A stretch of 64,000 nucleotides of DNA from Lysobacterales bacterium 66-474 (GCA_001899805.1 MKWP01000008.1:1-64000); one strand, 5' to 3'. Shown: positions 45,332 to 56,649, numbered from the stretch's first letter. Notes: a model not told the origin generated them from the letters alone. Numbers and translations: made by a program.

Positions 45332-46750
45332 ATGCGAACACGAACGGGCGAACCCAAATGGCGCAGGCCCTGCATCGCGGGCCTGGCGGGATTGGTGTTG
45401 GTCGCCGGAGCCACCACGGCTTGGGCCGCGCAGTCCGACGAGCCTTCCGGGGGCGAAGTTCGTCCATTGCCGGCGGCGATCCGCAAACAGCTTGCCGAGC
45501 AGGCTGCGGAACTGCGCGTGGTGCGCCGCGAAATCGCAAAACAGGAGCATTTGATCGAACTGCAGGAACAGCGCATCGAAAGGCTGCAGCAGATGCTGGC
45601 GGCCCAGCAAGGGCAATACCTGGCACTGCGCAAATCGATGGAAGAAGGCGGCTTGGCGCGCCAACGCGCCGGGGCCGAGACGGCGGGCGAAGGACCGGCG
45701 ACGCAGCCGATGCCGAATCCCGATGGAACGGTTCCCTATACCGCCGCCGATGTCGCGCACGAAACGGTCGGGACCGCGCCGCCCAGTGACAGCCATCCTC
45801 CGGCGGTTGCGCCGATCTTCGAACAACCCGGCGTGCTCACGCCGCGCGGCAAGTTCGTGCTGGAGCCGTCGTATCAGTTCGGCTATTCCTCGACCGACCG
45901 GGTGGCGTTGATCGGCTACACCATCATCCCGGCGCTGGTGGTCGGCCTGATCGACGTGCGCCAGGTCAGGACCACGACCCAGACCGCGCAGATGACGGTG
46001 CGCTACGGCATCACCAACCGGATGGAGGCCGAGGTGCGGGTACCGTACGTGGACAGCCACACCGATACCACCAGCCGCGAGATTTTCACCGGCAGCGCCA
46101 CCGATCGGGTCTTCACTACCAGCGGCAAGGGCATCGGAGACGTGGAGGCGACGCTGCGCTACCAGATCAACAACGGCGGCGCGGATCGGGCCTATTACGT
46201 CGGCTGGCTGCGCTTCAAGTCTCGCACCGGAACCGACCCCTTCGAAGTCACCACCGATTGCGTCCAACGCTGTATCCAGAACACCACCGGCACCGGCCTG
46301 CCCCTGGAGATGCCGACCGGGTCGGGCTTCTATTCATTGCAGCCGGGCGTGACCTGGTTGTATCCATCGGATCCCGTGGTGTTCTTCGGCAACCTGAGTT
46401 ACCTGCACAATTTCCCGCGCGACAACGTGAGCCTTACCCTGGTGGGCGGCGCCAAGCAGCCGCTCGGCAAGGTCCAGGTGGGCGACGTTTACGACGCGAG
46501 CATCGGCATGGGCCTGGCGCTGAACGACAGGGCGCTGATCAGTTTCGGCTATGACCAGAGCTTCGTCGGTGCGACCAAGGCGAACGGGCGCACGCTGCCC
46601 GGCTCGACGCGCACCGTCCTGGGCAGCCTGTTGGTGGGCGGTTCGTACAAGATCAACGACCACCGCACCCTCAACGTGGCGTTGAGCCTAGGCGTGACCC
46701 GCGACACGCCCGACGTTGCCGTGGTCGTGCGGTTGCCGATGACGTTCTGA
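45332..46750 (+). CDS. Outer-membrane beta-barrel with N-terminal coiled coil (FapF-like transporter)
   Basis: 472 residues from ATG 45332, 5 bases after TGGAGG. A signal peptide ends near AWAAQSDE. Residues about 46-105 form a predicted coiled coil with heptads (QLAEQAAELRVVRREIAKQE, LIELQEQRIERLQQMLAAQQ). A linker is followed by a barrel domain from about 150 (LTPRGKFVLEPSYQFGYSST), and it ends in VVRLPMTF with terminal Phe. The same layout, a trimeric coiled coil before a barrel, defines the amyloid secretion channel FapF. Last gene of the putative export operon, facing its likely regulator. Confidence 0.8.
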   Translation: MRTRTGEPKWRRPCIAGLAGLVLVAGATTAWAAQSDEPSGGEVRPLPAAIRKQLAEQAAELRVVRREIAKQEHLIELQEQRIERLQQMLAAQQGQYLALRKSMEEGGLARQRAGAETAGEGPATQPMPNPDGTVPYTAADVAHETVGTAPPSDSHPPAVAPIFEQPGVLTPRGKFVLEPSYQFGYSSTDRVALIGYTIIPALVVGLIDVRQVRTTTQTAQMTVRYGITNRMEAEVRVPYVDSHTDTTSREIFTGSATDRVFTTSGKGIGDVEATLRYQINNGGADRAYYVGWLRFKSRTGTDPFEVTTDCVQRCIQNTTGTGLPLEMPTGSGFYSLQPGVTWLYPSDPVVFFGNLSYLHNFPRDNVSLTLVGGAKQPLGKVQVGDVYDASIGMGLALNDRALISFGYDQSFVGATKANGRTLPGSTRTVLGSLLVGGSYKINDHRTLNVALSLGVTRDTPDVAVVVRLPMTF

Positions 46751-46786
46751 CCAATTCGAATGCAGCCATCAACCTGGGCTTGGGGA

Positions 46787-48232
46787 CTACGCCGCGCGTC
46801 CGTTGTTTTCCGACTCACCCACCACGTCCTCGTCGATCAGTCCCTGCGATCGATAACGCAGCAGCTTGTTGTAGACGGTCTTGAGTGAAATCCCGAGGAC
46901 CCGCGCTGCTTCCCGCTTGTTGTTGTGGAAATGGACCAGCGTTTTCAGCAGGACTTCGCGTTCTATCTCCTCGAACGTCATGCCCACGCTGAAATGGATC
47001 GCGCCGTCGAGCGCAGAGGGTGCGGGCAGCGAAACGGGCGCGATTCCGCCAAGGTGGGGCGTGGGTTTCGGCGCGTCCGAGGAGCGCCGGCGTGGCGGCT
47101 GGTCGGTTGCCTGCCGTATCTCGACTTCGCTCGCTTCGCCCGCGGTGATGTAGTGGCGCCGGATCGTGTGCAGCAATTCGCGCACGTTGCCCGGCCAGTG
47201 GTAATTGAACAGCACGCTCATCGCGTGCGGAGTCAGCCGCTTGCCCGTGCCGTGTTTTGCATTCAATTCGTCGAGGAAGTGTTGGGCGAGCAACGGTATG
47301 TCTTCGCGGCGTTCGCGCAAGGGTGGGATCGCCAGCGGGAACTCCAGCAGGCGAAAATACAGGTCCTGGCGCAGAACCCCGGTTGCCGCGGCATGTTGCA
47401 GGTCGCGGTTGGAAGCGGCGATCACGCGCACGTCGATCGGAATCTCCCGCGTGCCGCCTACGCGCGTCACGCTGTGGGTTTCGATCACCCGCAGCAGGTA
47501 CACCTGCAGCGGCAGCGGCATCTCGGTGATTTCGTCGAGGAACAGGGTCCCGCCGCGGGCCTGTTCGAAACAGCCGGCGTGCAATTGCGTGGCGCCGGTG
47601 AAGGAACCGCGTTCGTGCCCGAACAACTGGCTGCTCAGCAGGTCGGGCGAAAGCGCCCCGCAGTTCACGGCGACGAAATCGCCCGTGCGTCCGCTGAGCC
47701 GGTGCAGCGCCCGCGCGATCATTTCCTTGCCGGTTCCGCTTTCGCCCTGCACCAGCACGCCGACTTCGAGCGGTGCGACGCGGCGGATGTTTTCGAACAG
47801 TGCCTGCATCCGCAGCGTCCGGCCGAGCATGCCGCCGAGCTGGCCGCCGAGCTCGATTTCATGCGATGGCGTACGCAGCAGGGCCTGGTTCATCAGGCCC
47901 AGCAATCCGTCCAGCGACAGGGGTGCGGCCAGGTATTCGACTCTTCCGCCCTTGCCGCGGTTGCCGCGTTGTTCGCCGGTGTTCCCCGTAACGATGACAT
48001 GCCCTTGTCGCGAGAGATCAAGGGCCAGGAAACGACCGAGCTCGTCGTCGGCAAGCGACGATGCATCCGTCAGGATCAGGTCGAACTGTCTTTTTGCGAT
48101 CAATGAAAGGGCGGGATCGAGTCCCTGCACGGCGGTGAGTTGGCAGTGCGTTGCCGCGGCGGCCGAGGTGGCCAAGCTCACCAAGCCGACGCCGCCGTTG
48201 ACCAGCAAGACGTGACCCATGCGGGAAGCCAT
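46787..48232 (-). CDS. Sigma-54-dependent transcriptional activator with degenerate receiver
   Basis: 481 residues. The N-terminal 125 residues resemble a receiver domain. Asp56 (DLILTDASS) is kept, but the acidic pair is replaced by Asn-Gly-Gly (LLVNGGVG, 12-14), and the conserved lysine reads Ala (YLAAPLS). The AAA+ domain has Walker A GESGTGKE, the sigma-54 contact loop GSFTGA in place of GAFTGA, and Walker B GTLFLDEI. The Fis-type helix-turn-helix lies at the C-terminus (NNKREAARVLGISLKTVYNK). AGGAGTGGGG precedes ATG 48232. It probably activates the operon starting at 42680. Confidence 0.88.
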   Translation of the reverse strand: MASRMGHVLLVNGGVGLVSLATSAAAATHCQLTAVQGLDPALSLIAKRQFDLILTDASSLADDELGRFLALDLSRQGHVIVTGNTGEQRGNRGKGGRVEYLAAPLSLDGLLGLMNQALLRTPSHEIELGGQLGGMLGRTLRMQALFENIRRVAPLEVGVLVQGESGTGKEMIARALHRLSGRTGDFVAVNCGALSPDLLSSQLFGHERGSFTGATQLHAGCFEQARGGTLFLDEITEMPLPLQVYLLRVIETHSVTRVGGTREIPIDVRVIAASNRDLQHAAATGVLRQDLYFRLLEFPLAIPPLRERREDIPLLAQHFLDELNAKHGTGKRLTPHAMSVLFNYHWPGNVRELLHTIRRHYITAGEASEVEIRQATDQPPRRRSSDAPKPTPHLGGIAPVSLPAPSALDGAIHFSVGMTFEEIEREVLLKTLVHFHNNKREAARVLGISLKTVYNKLLRYRSQGLIDEDVVGESENNGRAA

Positions 48233-48376
48233 GACCCCACTCCTGTAGTGGTCTGGAAGGGCCCACGAGAGATTTTAAGTATCGCGCCAAAAAGTGAACG
48301 AGTGTTACAACGCTGATTTATCGTCCATTCACGATCATTAATGGTGTTTCCGCAAGACGGGCGGTTTGCACGGGAA

Positions 48377-50512
<2,136 letters not shown>

Positions 50513-50514
50513 TC

Positions 50515-52500
50515 ATGAATCGTTTGCGTGCGTGGTGGGTGGTTGCGCTGGTGGCGTTGTCCGCGGGCTTGCCGCTGGCGTCGACGGCGGCCACGCCTTT
50601 CCAGCTGGACGACCTGCAAAAGCTGGTGAAGCTTTCCGATCCGCAGATTTCGCCGGACGGCAAGTCCGTTGCGATCGTCACGAGCACGCCGGTGTGGAAG
50701 ACCGACAAGCACGACACCGAAATCGACGTGGTCGATGTTGCGAGTGGCGCAACGCGTGCGCTGACCCACGACCGCGAGGACGTGTCTTCGCCGCGCTGGT
50801 CGCCGGACGGCACGCAGCTCGCGTTTCTCGCGAAGGACGCCAAGACCAAACAGCCGCAGATCCACGTGATGCCGCTGGCCGGCGGTGATGCCCAGCGCAT
50901 CACCGACACCAAGGAGGGCGTCGTCGAGTTCACCTGGAGCCCGGACGGGAGCCGTATCGCCTACGTCACCCAGGACCCGCCGGTCAACGAGCAGGCGATC
51001 AAGGCGCACAACAAGGTGTTCCAGGTCACCGATGGCAACTTCCTGTTGCGCAAGGCGGTTGCGCCCTGGCACTTGTGGGTGGTGGCGGCGACGGGCGGCA
51101 CGCCGACACGGCTGACCGAAGGTGACTGGTCGCTGCAGACCGACCAGGAAGGCGCGACGCCGTTGGTGTGGAGCCGCGACGGCAAGTCCATCGTCTTCAC
51201 GAAGTTTCCGAGCCCGTACTGGGGTCCGTCGTTCCGCTCGGTGATTGCCGAAGTGGCCGCCGATGGCAAGGGCAAACCCGAGACGCTGGTGGGCGACCAG
51301 GGCGCCAACGATTTCGCCCATGCGGCCGACGGCAAGGCATTCGCGTTCCTGCGCGTGCGCAACGGCGACCAGAACAACGGCAACGCGGTGTACGTGGGCG
51401 GGGCGAGTGCGACGCACGATGCGACTGCGGCACTGGCGCGCAATTTCAATGCGTATGCGTGGCTGCCGGGCGGCAAGGCGTTGCTACTGCAGGGCGATCT
51501 CGGCACGCGTTCGGTGCTGTGGGAGCAGCCGCTGCACGCCGCGGCACGCGTGCTGGATCTCGGTGACGTCGAAGCGGGCAGCGAACTCGGCGTCGCGAAA
51601 ACCGGCGAGGTCGCCTTCATCGGCAGCACCATGACCCATCCCGGCGAGCTGTACGTGATGGCGTCGGCGAACGCCAGGCCGCGGCAGCTGACCCATTTCA
51701 ACGCGTTCGTGGACAAGCTCGACCTGGGCAGGACCACGTCCGTGCAATGGAAAAGCGGCGACGGCCTCGATGCGGATGGCGTGCTGACCTACCCGGTCGA
51801 TTACCGCAAGGGCAAGACATACCCGCTGGTGCTGGTGATCCATGGCGGGCCGGAAGCAGCGTCCACGGTGCGTTTCTCGCCGCTGCCGCAGTTGCTGGCG
51901 GCGCAGGGCTTCCTGGTGTTCCAGCCGAATTACCGCGGCAGCACCAACCTCGGTGATGCGTATCAGCACGCGATCTTCCGCGATACCGGCGAGGGTCCGG
52001 GCAAGGACGTGATGGCCGGCCTTGCGGCGGTCGAGAAGCTCGGCATCGTGGATCCCGACAAGGTCGCCGTGTCGGGCTGGTCGTACGGCGGCTACATGAC
52101 GACCTGGCTGACCGGCCATTACGACACGTGGAAGGCCGCGGTGTCCGGCGCGGCGCTCACCGACTGGGTGATGGATTACACGATCGCCTATTACCAGATG
52201 GGTGACCTGTATTTCTTCGGCGGGTCACCGTGGACCGCGGAATACTGGGACATCTGGCGCCAGCAGTCGCCGATCACGCATGCACGCAACGTCAAGGCAC
52301 CGACCTTGATCATGGGCGACGTGGGCGATTCCAACGTGCCGCTGGTCAACAGCTACGAGTGGTACCACGCGCTGCGCGACAACGGCGTCACGGTGGAGTT
52401 CTGGGCGTACCCTGCCGACACGCATTTCCCGGGCGACATCGTCCAGCAGACCGACGTGTACCGGCGCTGGGTGGGATGGATGACGAAATACTTGAAGTAG
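50515..52500 (+). CDS. S9 family prolyl oligopeptidase-type peptidase, exported
   Basis: 661 residues from ATG 50515, with a signal peptide (WWVVALVALSAGLPLASTAA). The N-terminal part is a beta-propeller with repeated RWSPDGTQLAF-type blades (SPDGKSVAIV, TWSPDGSRIAYV, VWSRDGKSIVFT). The alpha/beta hydrolase domain has the nucleophile Ser523 in GWSYGGYM, Asp605 in GDVGDSNVP and His637 in DTHFPGD. Similar to periplasmic dipeptidyl- or acylaminoacyl-peptidases common in Xanthomonadales. It releases short peptides or acyl-amino acids in the periplasm. Confidence 0.92.
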   Translation: MNRLRAWWVVALVALSAGLPLASTAATPFQLDDLQKLVKLSDPQISPDGKSVAIVTSTPVWKTDKHDTEIDVVDVASGATRALTHDREDVSSPRWSPDGTQLAFLAKDAKTKQPQIHVMPLAGGDAQRITDTKEGVVEFTWSPDGSRIAYVTQDPPVNEQAIKAHNKVFQVTDGNFLLRKAVAPWHLWVVAATGGTPTRLTEGDWSLQTDQEGATPLVWSRDGKSIVFTKFPSPYWGPSFRSVIAEVAADGKGKPETLVGDQGANDFAHAADGKAFAFLRVRNGDQNNGNAVYVGGASATHDATAALARNFNAYAWLPGGKALLLQGDLGTRSVLWEQPLHAAARVLDLGDVEAGSELGVAKTGEVAFIGSTMTHPGELYVMASANARPRQLTHFNAFVDKLDLGRTTSVQWKSGDGLDADGVLTYPVDYRKGKTYPLVLVIHGGPEAASTVRFSPLPQLLAAQGFLVFQPNYRGSTNLGDAYQHAIFRDTGEGPGKDVMAGLAAVEKLGIVDPDKVAVSGWSYGGYMTTWLTGHYDTWKAAVSGAALTDWVMDYTIAYYQMGDLYFFGGSPWTAEYWDIWRQQSPITHARNVKAPTLIMGDVGDSNVPLVNSYEWYHALRDNGVTVEFWAYPADTHFPGDIVQQTDVYRRWVGWMTKYLK

Positions 52501-52582
52501 CGGCCTGTTTCGCGGCGCCGTTTCGTGCATCATCCGGTCCGGACGACACGATCCGGGCAACGAACGCGGGGGAATCGACGAC

Positions 52583-53434
52583 ATGGGCAAGTTCGCGCGA
52601 ACCTGGCAGTTGATGGGCGCCGCATGGCAGTTGCTGAAGCAGGACAAGCGCCTGATCGTGTTTCCGTTGATCGCCGGTGCGGGGCTGGCGGTGGTGATCG
52701 CCTTGTTCGCGGTGCCGATGTTCGTCGCGGTCGGGGCGCATCCGCATGCGGGCGAGCAGGTGCATCCGTCGCCGCAGATGTACCTTGCGATGTTCGTGTT
52801 CTACTTCCTTGCCTATTCGGTGATCATCTTCTTCAACGCGGCCCTGATCGCCTGCGTGCTGAAGCAGATCGATGGCGAGCGGCCGACGCTCGGCTACGGG
52901 TTGGCCAGCGCGTGGCAACGGCTGCCGCAAATCGTGGGTTGGGCGCTCCTGACCAGCAGTGTCGGCATCCTGCTGCGGATGCTGGAAGACAAGGTCGGCT
53001 TCATCGGCCGCATCGTGGTCGGCATGCTGGGGATGGCCTGGTCGGTGACCTCGTTCCTGGTGGTGCCGGTGCTGGTGGCCGAAGGCAGCGGCCCGATCGA
53101 GTCGTACAAGCGATCGGTGGAGATGCTGAAGCAGACCTGGGGCGAGCAGATCATCGGCAACGTCAGCTTCGGGTTGATTTTCGGGTTGTTCGGAGCCGTG
53201 CCGGCGCTGGTGGTGTTCATGCTGGTTCTGAAATCGAATCCGCTGGTGTGGCTGCCGGTCGGTGCGGTCCTGGTGCTGTATCTCGTGATGCTGGGGTTGG
53301 TGCAGTCCACCCTGCAGACGATTTATCAGGCCGCGATTTATCGCTACGCTGCCAGTGGCGAAGCGCCTCCGGGTTTCGACAACCAGCTGGTCGCGGACGC
53401 GTTTCGCGAGAAGCAGCCCGGGAGCTGGTCGTGA
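52583..53434 (+). CDS. Multi-pass inner-membrane protein of unknown function
   Basis: 283 residues starting MGKFARTWQLMGAAWQLLKQ. Six or so hydrophobic helices, the first pair enclosing a His-rich periplasmic loop (GAHPHAGEQVHPS). Conserved-looking cytoplasmic pieces are KQDKRLIVFPLIAG at the N-terminus and SYKRSVEMLKQTWGEQIIGN. The pattern fits the DUF6159-type membrane protein family, whose function is unknown. Stands alone between the peptidase and the DUF924 gene. Confidence 0.75.
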   Translation: MGKFARTWQLMGAAWQLLKQDKRLIVFPLIAGAGLAVVIALFAVPMFVAVGAHPHAGEQVHPSPQMYLAMFVFYFLAYSVIIFFNAALIACVLKQIDGERPTLGYGLASAWQRLPQIVGWALLTSSVGILLRMLEDKVGFIGRIVVGMLGMAWSVTSFLVVPVLVAEGSGPIESYKRSVEMLKQTWGEQIIGNVSFGLIFGLFGAVPALVVFMLVLKSNPLVWLPVGAVLVLYLVMLGLVQSTLQTIYQAAIYRYAASGEAPPGFDNQLVADAFREKQPGSWS

Positions 53435-53468
53435 GGGTTGCCGGGTCGATACCGCGGGAGCCGCTTTC

Positions 53469-54008
53469 GTGAATCCGCAGGAAGTCCTGCATTTCTGGTT
53501 CGGAGAAGCGACGCCCGAACAGCATTTCAGCAAGGACGCCGCGTTCGACGCGGCGATTCGCGGGCGTTTTGGCGAGACGTACCGGGCCGCGGCGCATGGC
53601 GAACTCGCGGCCTGGCGCGACACCCACGACGGCCGGTTGGCCGAGATCATCGTGCTGGACCAGTTCTCCCGGAACCTGTTCCGCGACGATGCGCAAGCGT
53701 TCGCCTGCGACGGCATGGCACTGGTGTTGGCGCAGGAAGCCATCCGTGCGGGCGCCGATCGCGGCATGCCTGTCGCGCAACGTGCGTTCCTGTACATGCC
53801 TTTCATGCATTCGGAGTCGCGCGCGATCCATGTCGACGCCGAAAGGTTGTTCCGCCAACCCGGTCTCGAGAACAATTACGCGTTCGAGCTGAAGCACAAG
53901 GCGATCATCGATCGCTTCGGCCGCTATCCGCACCGCAACAAGGTGCTGGGGCGCGCGTCGACGGCCGAGGAACGGGCGTTTCTGGAACAGCCTGACTCGT
54001 CGTTCTGA
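53469..54008 (+). CDS. DUF924 family protein
   Basis: 179 residues from GTG 53469 (VNPQEVLHFWFGEATPE), which lies 8 bases after GGGAG; the longer frame upstream has no family similarity. The family shows LDQFSRNLFRDDAQAFACD, QRAFLYMPFMHSES and FGRYPHRNKVLGR. Helical, soluble, widespread; no biochemical function is established. Faces the TerC gene. Confidence 0.87.
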   Translation: MNPQEVLHFWFGEATPEQHFSKDAAFDAAIRGRFGETYRAAAHGELAAWRDTHDGRLAEIIVLDQFSRNLFRDDAQAFACDGMALVLAQEAIRAGADRGMPVAQRAFLYMPFMHSESRAIHVDAERLFRQPGLENNYAFELKHKAIIDRFGRYPHRNKVLGRASTAEERAFLEQPDSSF

Positions 54009-54026
54009 CGCTGCGGTTGCGCGGAA

Positions 54027-54734
54027 TCAAGCCTGTGTTGCAGGCTGCCGGTGCCGCAGCCACCAGCCGGCGCCCACCACGCCGATGACCAGCGCTGCGT
54101 CCACCGCGTAGCGCAACGTATCGTGCGCATCGAACCACCCTTGGACCAGGTCGTCGCGGGTGATCATGCGCGCGGCGGTCCAGGCGATCGCCGCAGCCCC
54201 GAGATAAACGATGATCGGGTAGCGCTCGATCAGCCTCAGCAGCAGGGTCGAGCCCCACACCACCAGCGGCACGCTGACCAGCAGGCCGAGTACCACGAGA
54301 CCCAGGTGCCCGCCGGACGCGCCCGCGATGCCGAGCACGTTGTCGAGACCCATCAGTGCGTCCGCCACCACGATCGTGCCCATCGCGCTCCAGAAATCGG
54401 TCACCCTGCGCCTGAGTTTCGGCTCTTGTTGTTCGTCCTGCTTCAGGAGGCGCCACGCGATCGGAATCAGGATGAGCCCGCCGGCCAGCATCAGCCCGGG
54501 AATCCGCAGCAGCCAGATCACTCCGGCGGTCATCACGATGCGCACCGCTATCGCGCCGACGACACCCCAGAAGATCACGCGGAAGCGGTGGTGTTCGGGA
54601 AGGTTGCGCGCGGCCAGTGCGATCACGATCGCGTTGTCGCCGGCGAGTACCAGGTCGATCAGGATGATCGAGCCGAGGCCGCTCCAGAAGGCCGGATCGA
54701 GGGGGTGGTGGAGCAGCTCGTTGATCACGTACAT
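54027..54734 (-). CDS. TerC-family membrane protein (probable manganese exporter)
   Basis: 235 residues from ATG 54734, preceded by CCGGAGAACC. Seven hydrophobic helices carry the TerC-family acidic motifs IDLVLAGDNAIVIALAAR and VADALMGLDNVLGIAGA. The closest described groups are YjbE/YkoY, linked to Mn2+ efflux during metalation of exported proteins. A yybP-ykoY-type riboswitch precedes the gene, which supports manganese control. Confidence 0.85.
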   Translation of the reverse strand: MYVINELLHHPLDPAFWSGLGSIILIDLVLAGDNAIVIALAARNLPEHHRFRVIFWGVVGAIAVRIVMTAGVIWLLRIPGLMLAGGLILIPIAWRLLKQDEQQEPKLRRRVTDFWSAMGTIVVADALMGLDNVLGIAGASGGHLGLVVLGLLVSVPLVVWGSTLLLRLIERYPIIVYLGAAAIAWTAARMITRDDLVQGWFDAHDTLRYAVDAALVIGVVGAGWWLRHRQPATQA

Positions 54735-54789
54735 GCGGTTCTCCGGTGCGATGGACGATCGAACCCCCGCGACCGCGATGCGGCACGGG

Positions 54790-54905
54790 ATGTCGAAAGT
54801 CTCGCGCGCGGCGGTGAACCGCCGTGACAACCGGAACCATGAGGGTTCGTGCTGACGATTGCCACGCGGGCTCGATGCTGGCCTTGCCCGGTGCTACTCC
54901 CCTTC
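54790..54905 (-). promoter_or_regulatory. yybP-ykoY-type manganese riboswitch
   Basis: On the minus strand the RNA would begin with the conserved GGGGAGTAGC (54902-54893). A stem CGTGGCAATC with TTGTCACG follows, enclosing GAACC/GGTTC. Then comes the hairpin CGGCGG-TTCA-CCGCCG, and the second conserved loop GCGAGACTTTCGAC (within 54809-54791). These two loops form the Mn2+ site in the known family. About 55 bases separate the aptamer from the TerC start codon, enough for a translational switch. The pattern match was made from memory of the family and not by covariance search. Confidence 0.75.
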
Positions 54906-54997
54906 GTGGCGGAGATTGTCCGCGCGCAGCGGGATGGCCGTCAAGAAGTGTCGTCGTCTGGCAAAATAACGGGCTGCCTCAGCAACCAGGAACCGCC

Positions 54998-56461
54998 GTG
55001 AGCCACGCAGACATCCGTTCCGCCAGCCGTCCCGCACCCGACCAGCCGCTGGTCGACGTGGCCGACTACGTGCTCGATTACCGGATCGAATCGCAGGAAG
55101 CCTGGGACACGGCGCGCTACATGCTGATGGACGCGCTGGGTTGCGCGATGCTGGCGATGAAATTCCCGCAATGCGTGAAGCATCTGGCGCCGATCGTGCC
55201 GGGTGCGACGCTCGCCGGTGGCGCGCGCGTGCCGGGCACGGCGCTGGAACTCGATCCGGCACAGGCCGCGTTCTGCATCGGTACCCAGATCCGCTGGCTG
55301 GATTTCAACGACACCTGGCTTGCTGCCGAGTGGGGCCACCCGTCCGACAATCTCGGCACCGTGCTGGCGGTGGCCGATTGGCTTTCGCGCTCGAACCTGC
55401 GCAACGGCGGCAAGCCGCTCACCGTGCGCGACGTGCTGCATTGGGCGATCAAGGCACACGAGATCCAGGGCTGTTACGCGTTGAAGAATTCCTTCAATCG
55501 CGCCGGCATGGACCATGTGATCCTGGTGCGGCTGGCTTCGACCGCGGTGGCGACCGCGATGCTGGCTGGCAACCGCGAGCAAGTGATCACGGCGGTGTCC
55601 AACAGTTGGATCGACAACGGCGCGCTGCGCACGTATCGCCATGCGCCCAACACCGGACCGCGCAAGAGCTGGGCCGCGGGCGATGCCTGCCGGCGCGCCG
55701 TGATCCATGCCTTGAATGCCGTCACCACCGACGAACCGGGTTATCCGTCGGCGCTCTCCGCCAAGACCTGGGGTTTCTACGACGTCGCCTTCGGCGGCAA
55801 GGCCTTCGAGTCCGAGCGGCCGTTCGGTTCCTACGTGATGGAAAATATCCTCTTCAAGATCAGTTTTCCGGCCGAGTTCCATGCCCAGACCGCGGTCGAG
55901 TGCGCGATGCAACTGCACCCCGAAGTGAAGGATCGCCTCGATGCCATCGAACGCATCGAGATCGAAACCCAGGAGGCCGGCGCACGCATCATCGACAAGA
56001 CCGGCCCGCTCGCCAACTATGCCGACCGCGACCACTGCATCCAGTACATGGTGGCGGTGCCGCTGATCTTCGGACGCCTGGTCGCCGACGACTATGGTGA
56101 CGCCGTCGCGGCCGATCCGCGCATCGATGCGTTGCGCGCAAAAATGGTCGTCACGGAAAATCCACGCTTCACCCGCGATTATTTCGACCCCGACAAGCGC
56201 TACATCGGCAATTCGGTGCAGGTGTTTTTCAGGGATGGCACGCAAACACGGAAGGTATCCATTGATTTTCCCATCGGCCATCGCAAGCGGCGCTCGGAAG
56301 GCATTCCTGTCCTGCTGGATAAATTCCGCAAGGCCTTGGCAGGCCACCTTCCGCAGGCGCAGGCGCAACAGATTGTCAAGATTTGTGAACAGGTGGATGC
56401 CTTGCAGGCCATGACAGTCCCGGAATTCATGGGTTTGTTCGCGTCGACGGGGGTGTCCTGA
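54998..56461 (+). CDS. prpD: 2-methylcitrate dehydratase, MmgE/PrpD family
   Basis: 487 residues from GTG 54998, with AGGA 6 bases upstream; the open frame extends further upstream through the riboswitch region without similarity. PrpD removes water from 2-methylcitrate in the methylcitrate cycle. Family segments are LMDALGCAMLAMKFPQCVKH, IRWLDFNDTWLAAEWGHPSD, SFNRAGMDHVILVRLAST and YMVAVPLIFGRL. The length matches E. coli PrpD (483). It is not next to prpB/prpC, which lie about 15 kb upstream. Confidence 0.92.
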   Translation: MSHADIRSASRPAPDQPLVDVADYVLDYRIESQEAWDTARYMLMDALGCAMLAMKFPQCVKHLAPIVPGATLAGGARVPGTALELDPAQAAFCIGTQIRWLDFNDTWLAAEWGHPSDNLGTVLAVADWLSRSNLRNGGKPLTVRDVLHWAIKAHEIQGCYALKNSFNRAGMDHVILVRLASTAVATAMLAGNREQVITAVSNSWIDNGALRTYRHAPNTGPRKSWAAGDACRRAVIHALNAVTTDEPGYPSALSAKTWGFYDVAFGGKAFESERPFGSYVMENILFKISFPAEFHAQTAVECAMQLHPEVKDRLDAIERIEIETQEAGARIIDKTGPLANYADRDHCIQYMVAVPLIFGRLVADDYGDAVAADPRIDALRAKMVVTENPRFTRDYFDPDKRYIGNSVQVFFRDGTQTRKVSIDFPIGHRKRRSEGIPVLLDKFRKALAGHLPQAQAQQIVKICEQVDALQAMTVPEFMGLFASTGVS

Positions 56462-56509
56462 GTTCTGGATGAATGGGCGGGGAGGAAAGCAGCGAAATTG
56501 TTTGTTTTT

Positions 56510-56518
56510 TGCTAAACT
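56510..56518 (+). promoter_or_regulatory. Candidate extended -10 promoter of the OmpA-family gene
   Basis: TGC followed by TAAACT (56513-56518) after a T-rich stretch. It would give a leader of about 125 bases before ATG 56650, which is plausible for an abundant outer-membrane protein. No clear -35. Confidence 0.4.
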
Positions 56519-56649
56519 GACGCAGCAGCAGCGGAACGGGCCTGCGCTGATCAGGCTGCAATCCGCACAGTGGTTTTGCAGTTATGAGAAGGAACGACGC
56601 CGTGCCGGAGTGGCCGGAGTCGAAGAATCAACAACGAGGAGACTCTCCG

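Noticed and set aside
54824..54997. N-terminal extension of PrpD from an upstream ATG
   Set aside because: The extra 58 residues overlap the riboswitch and lack family similarity; GTG 54998 has a ribosome-binding site and fits the family length.
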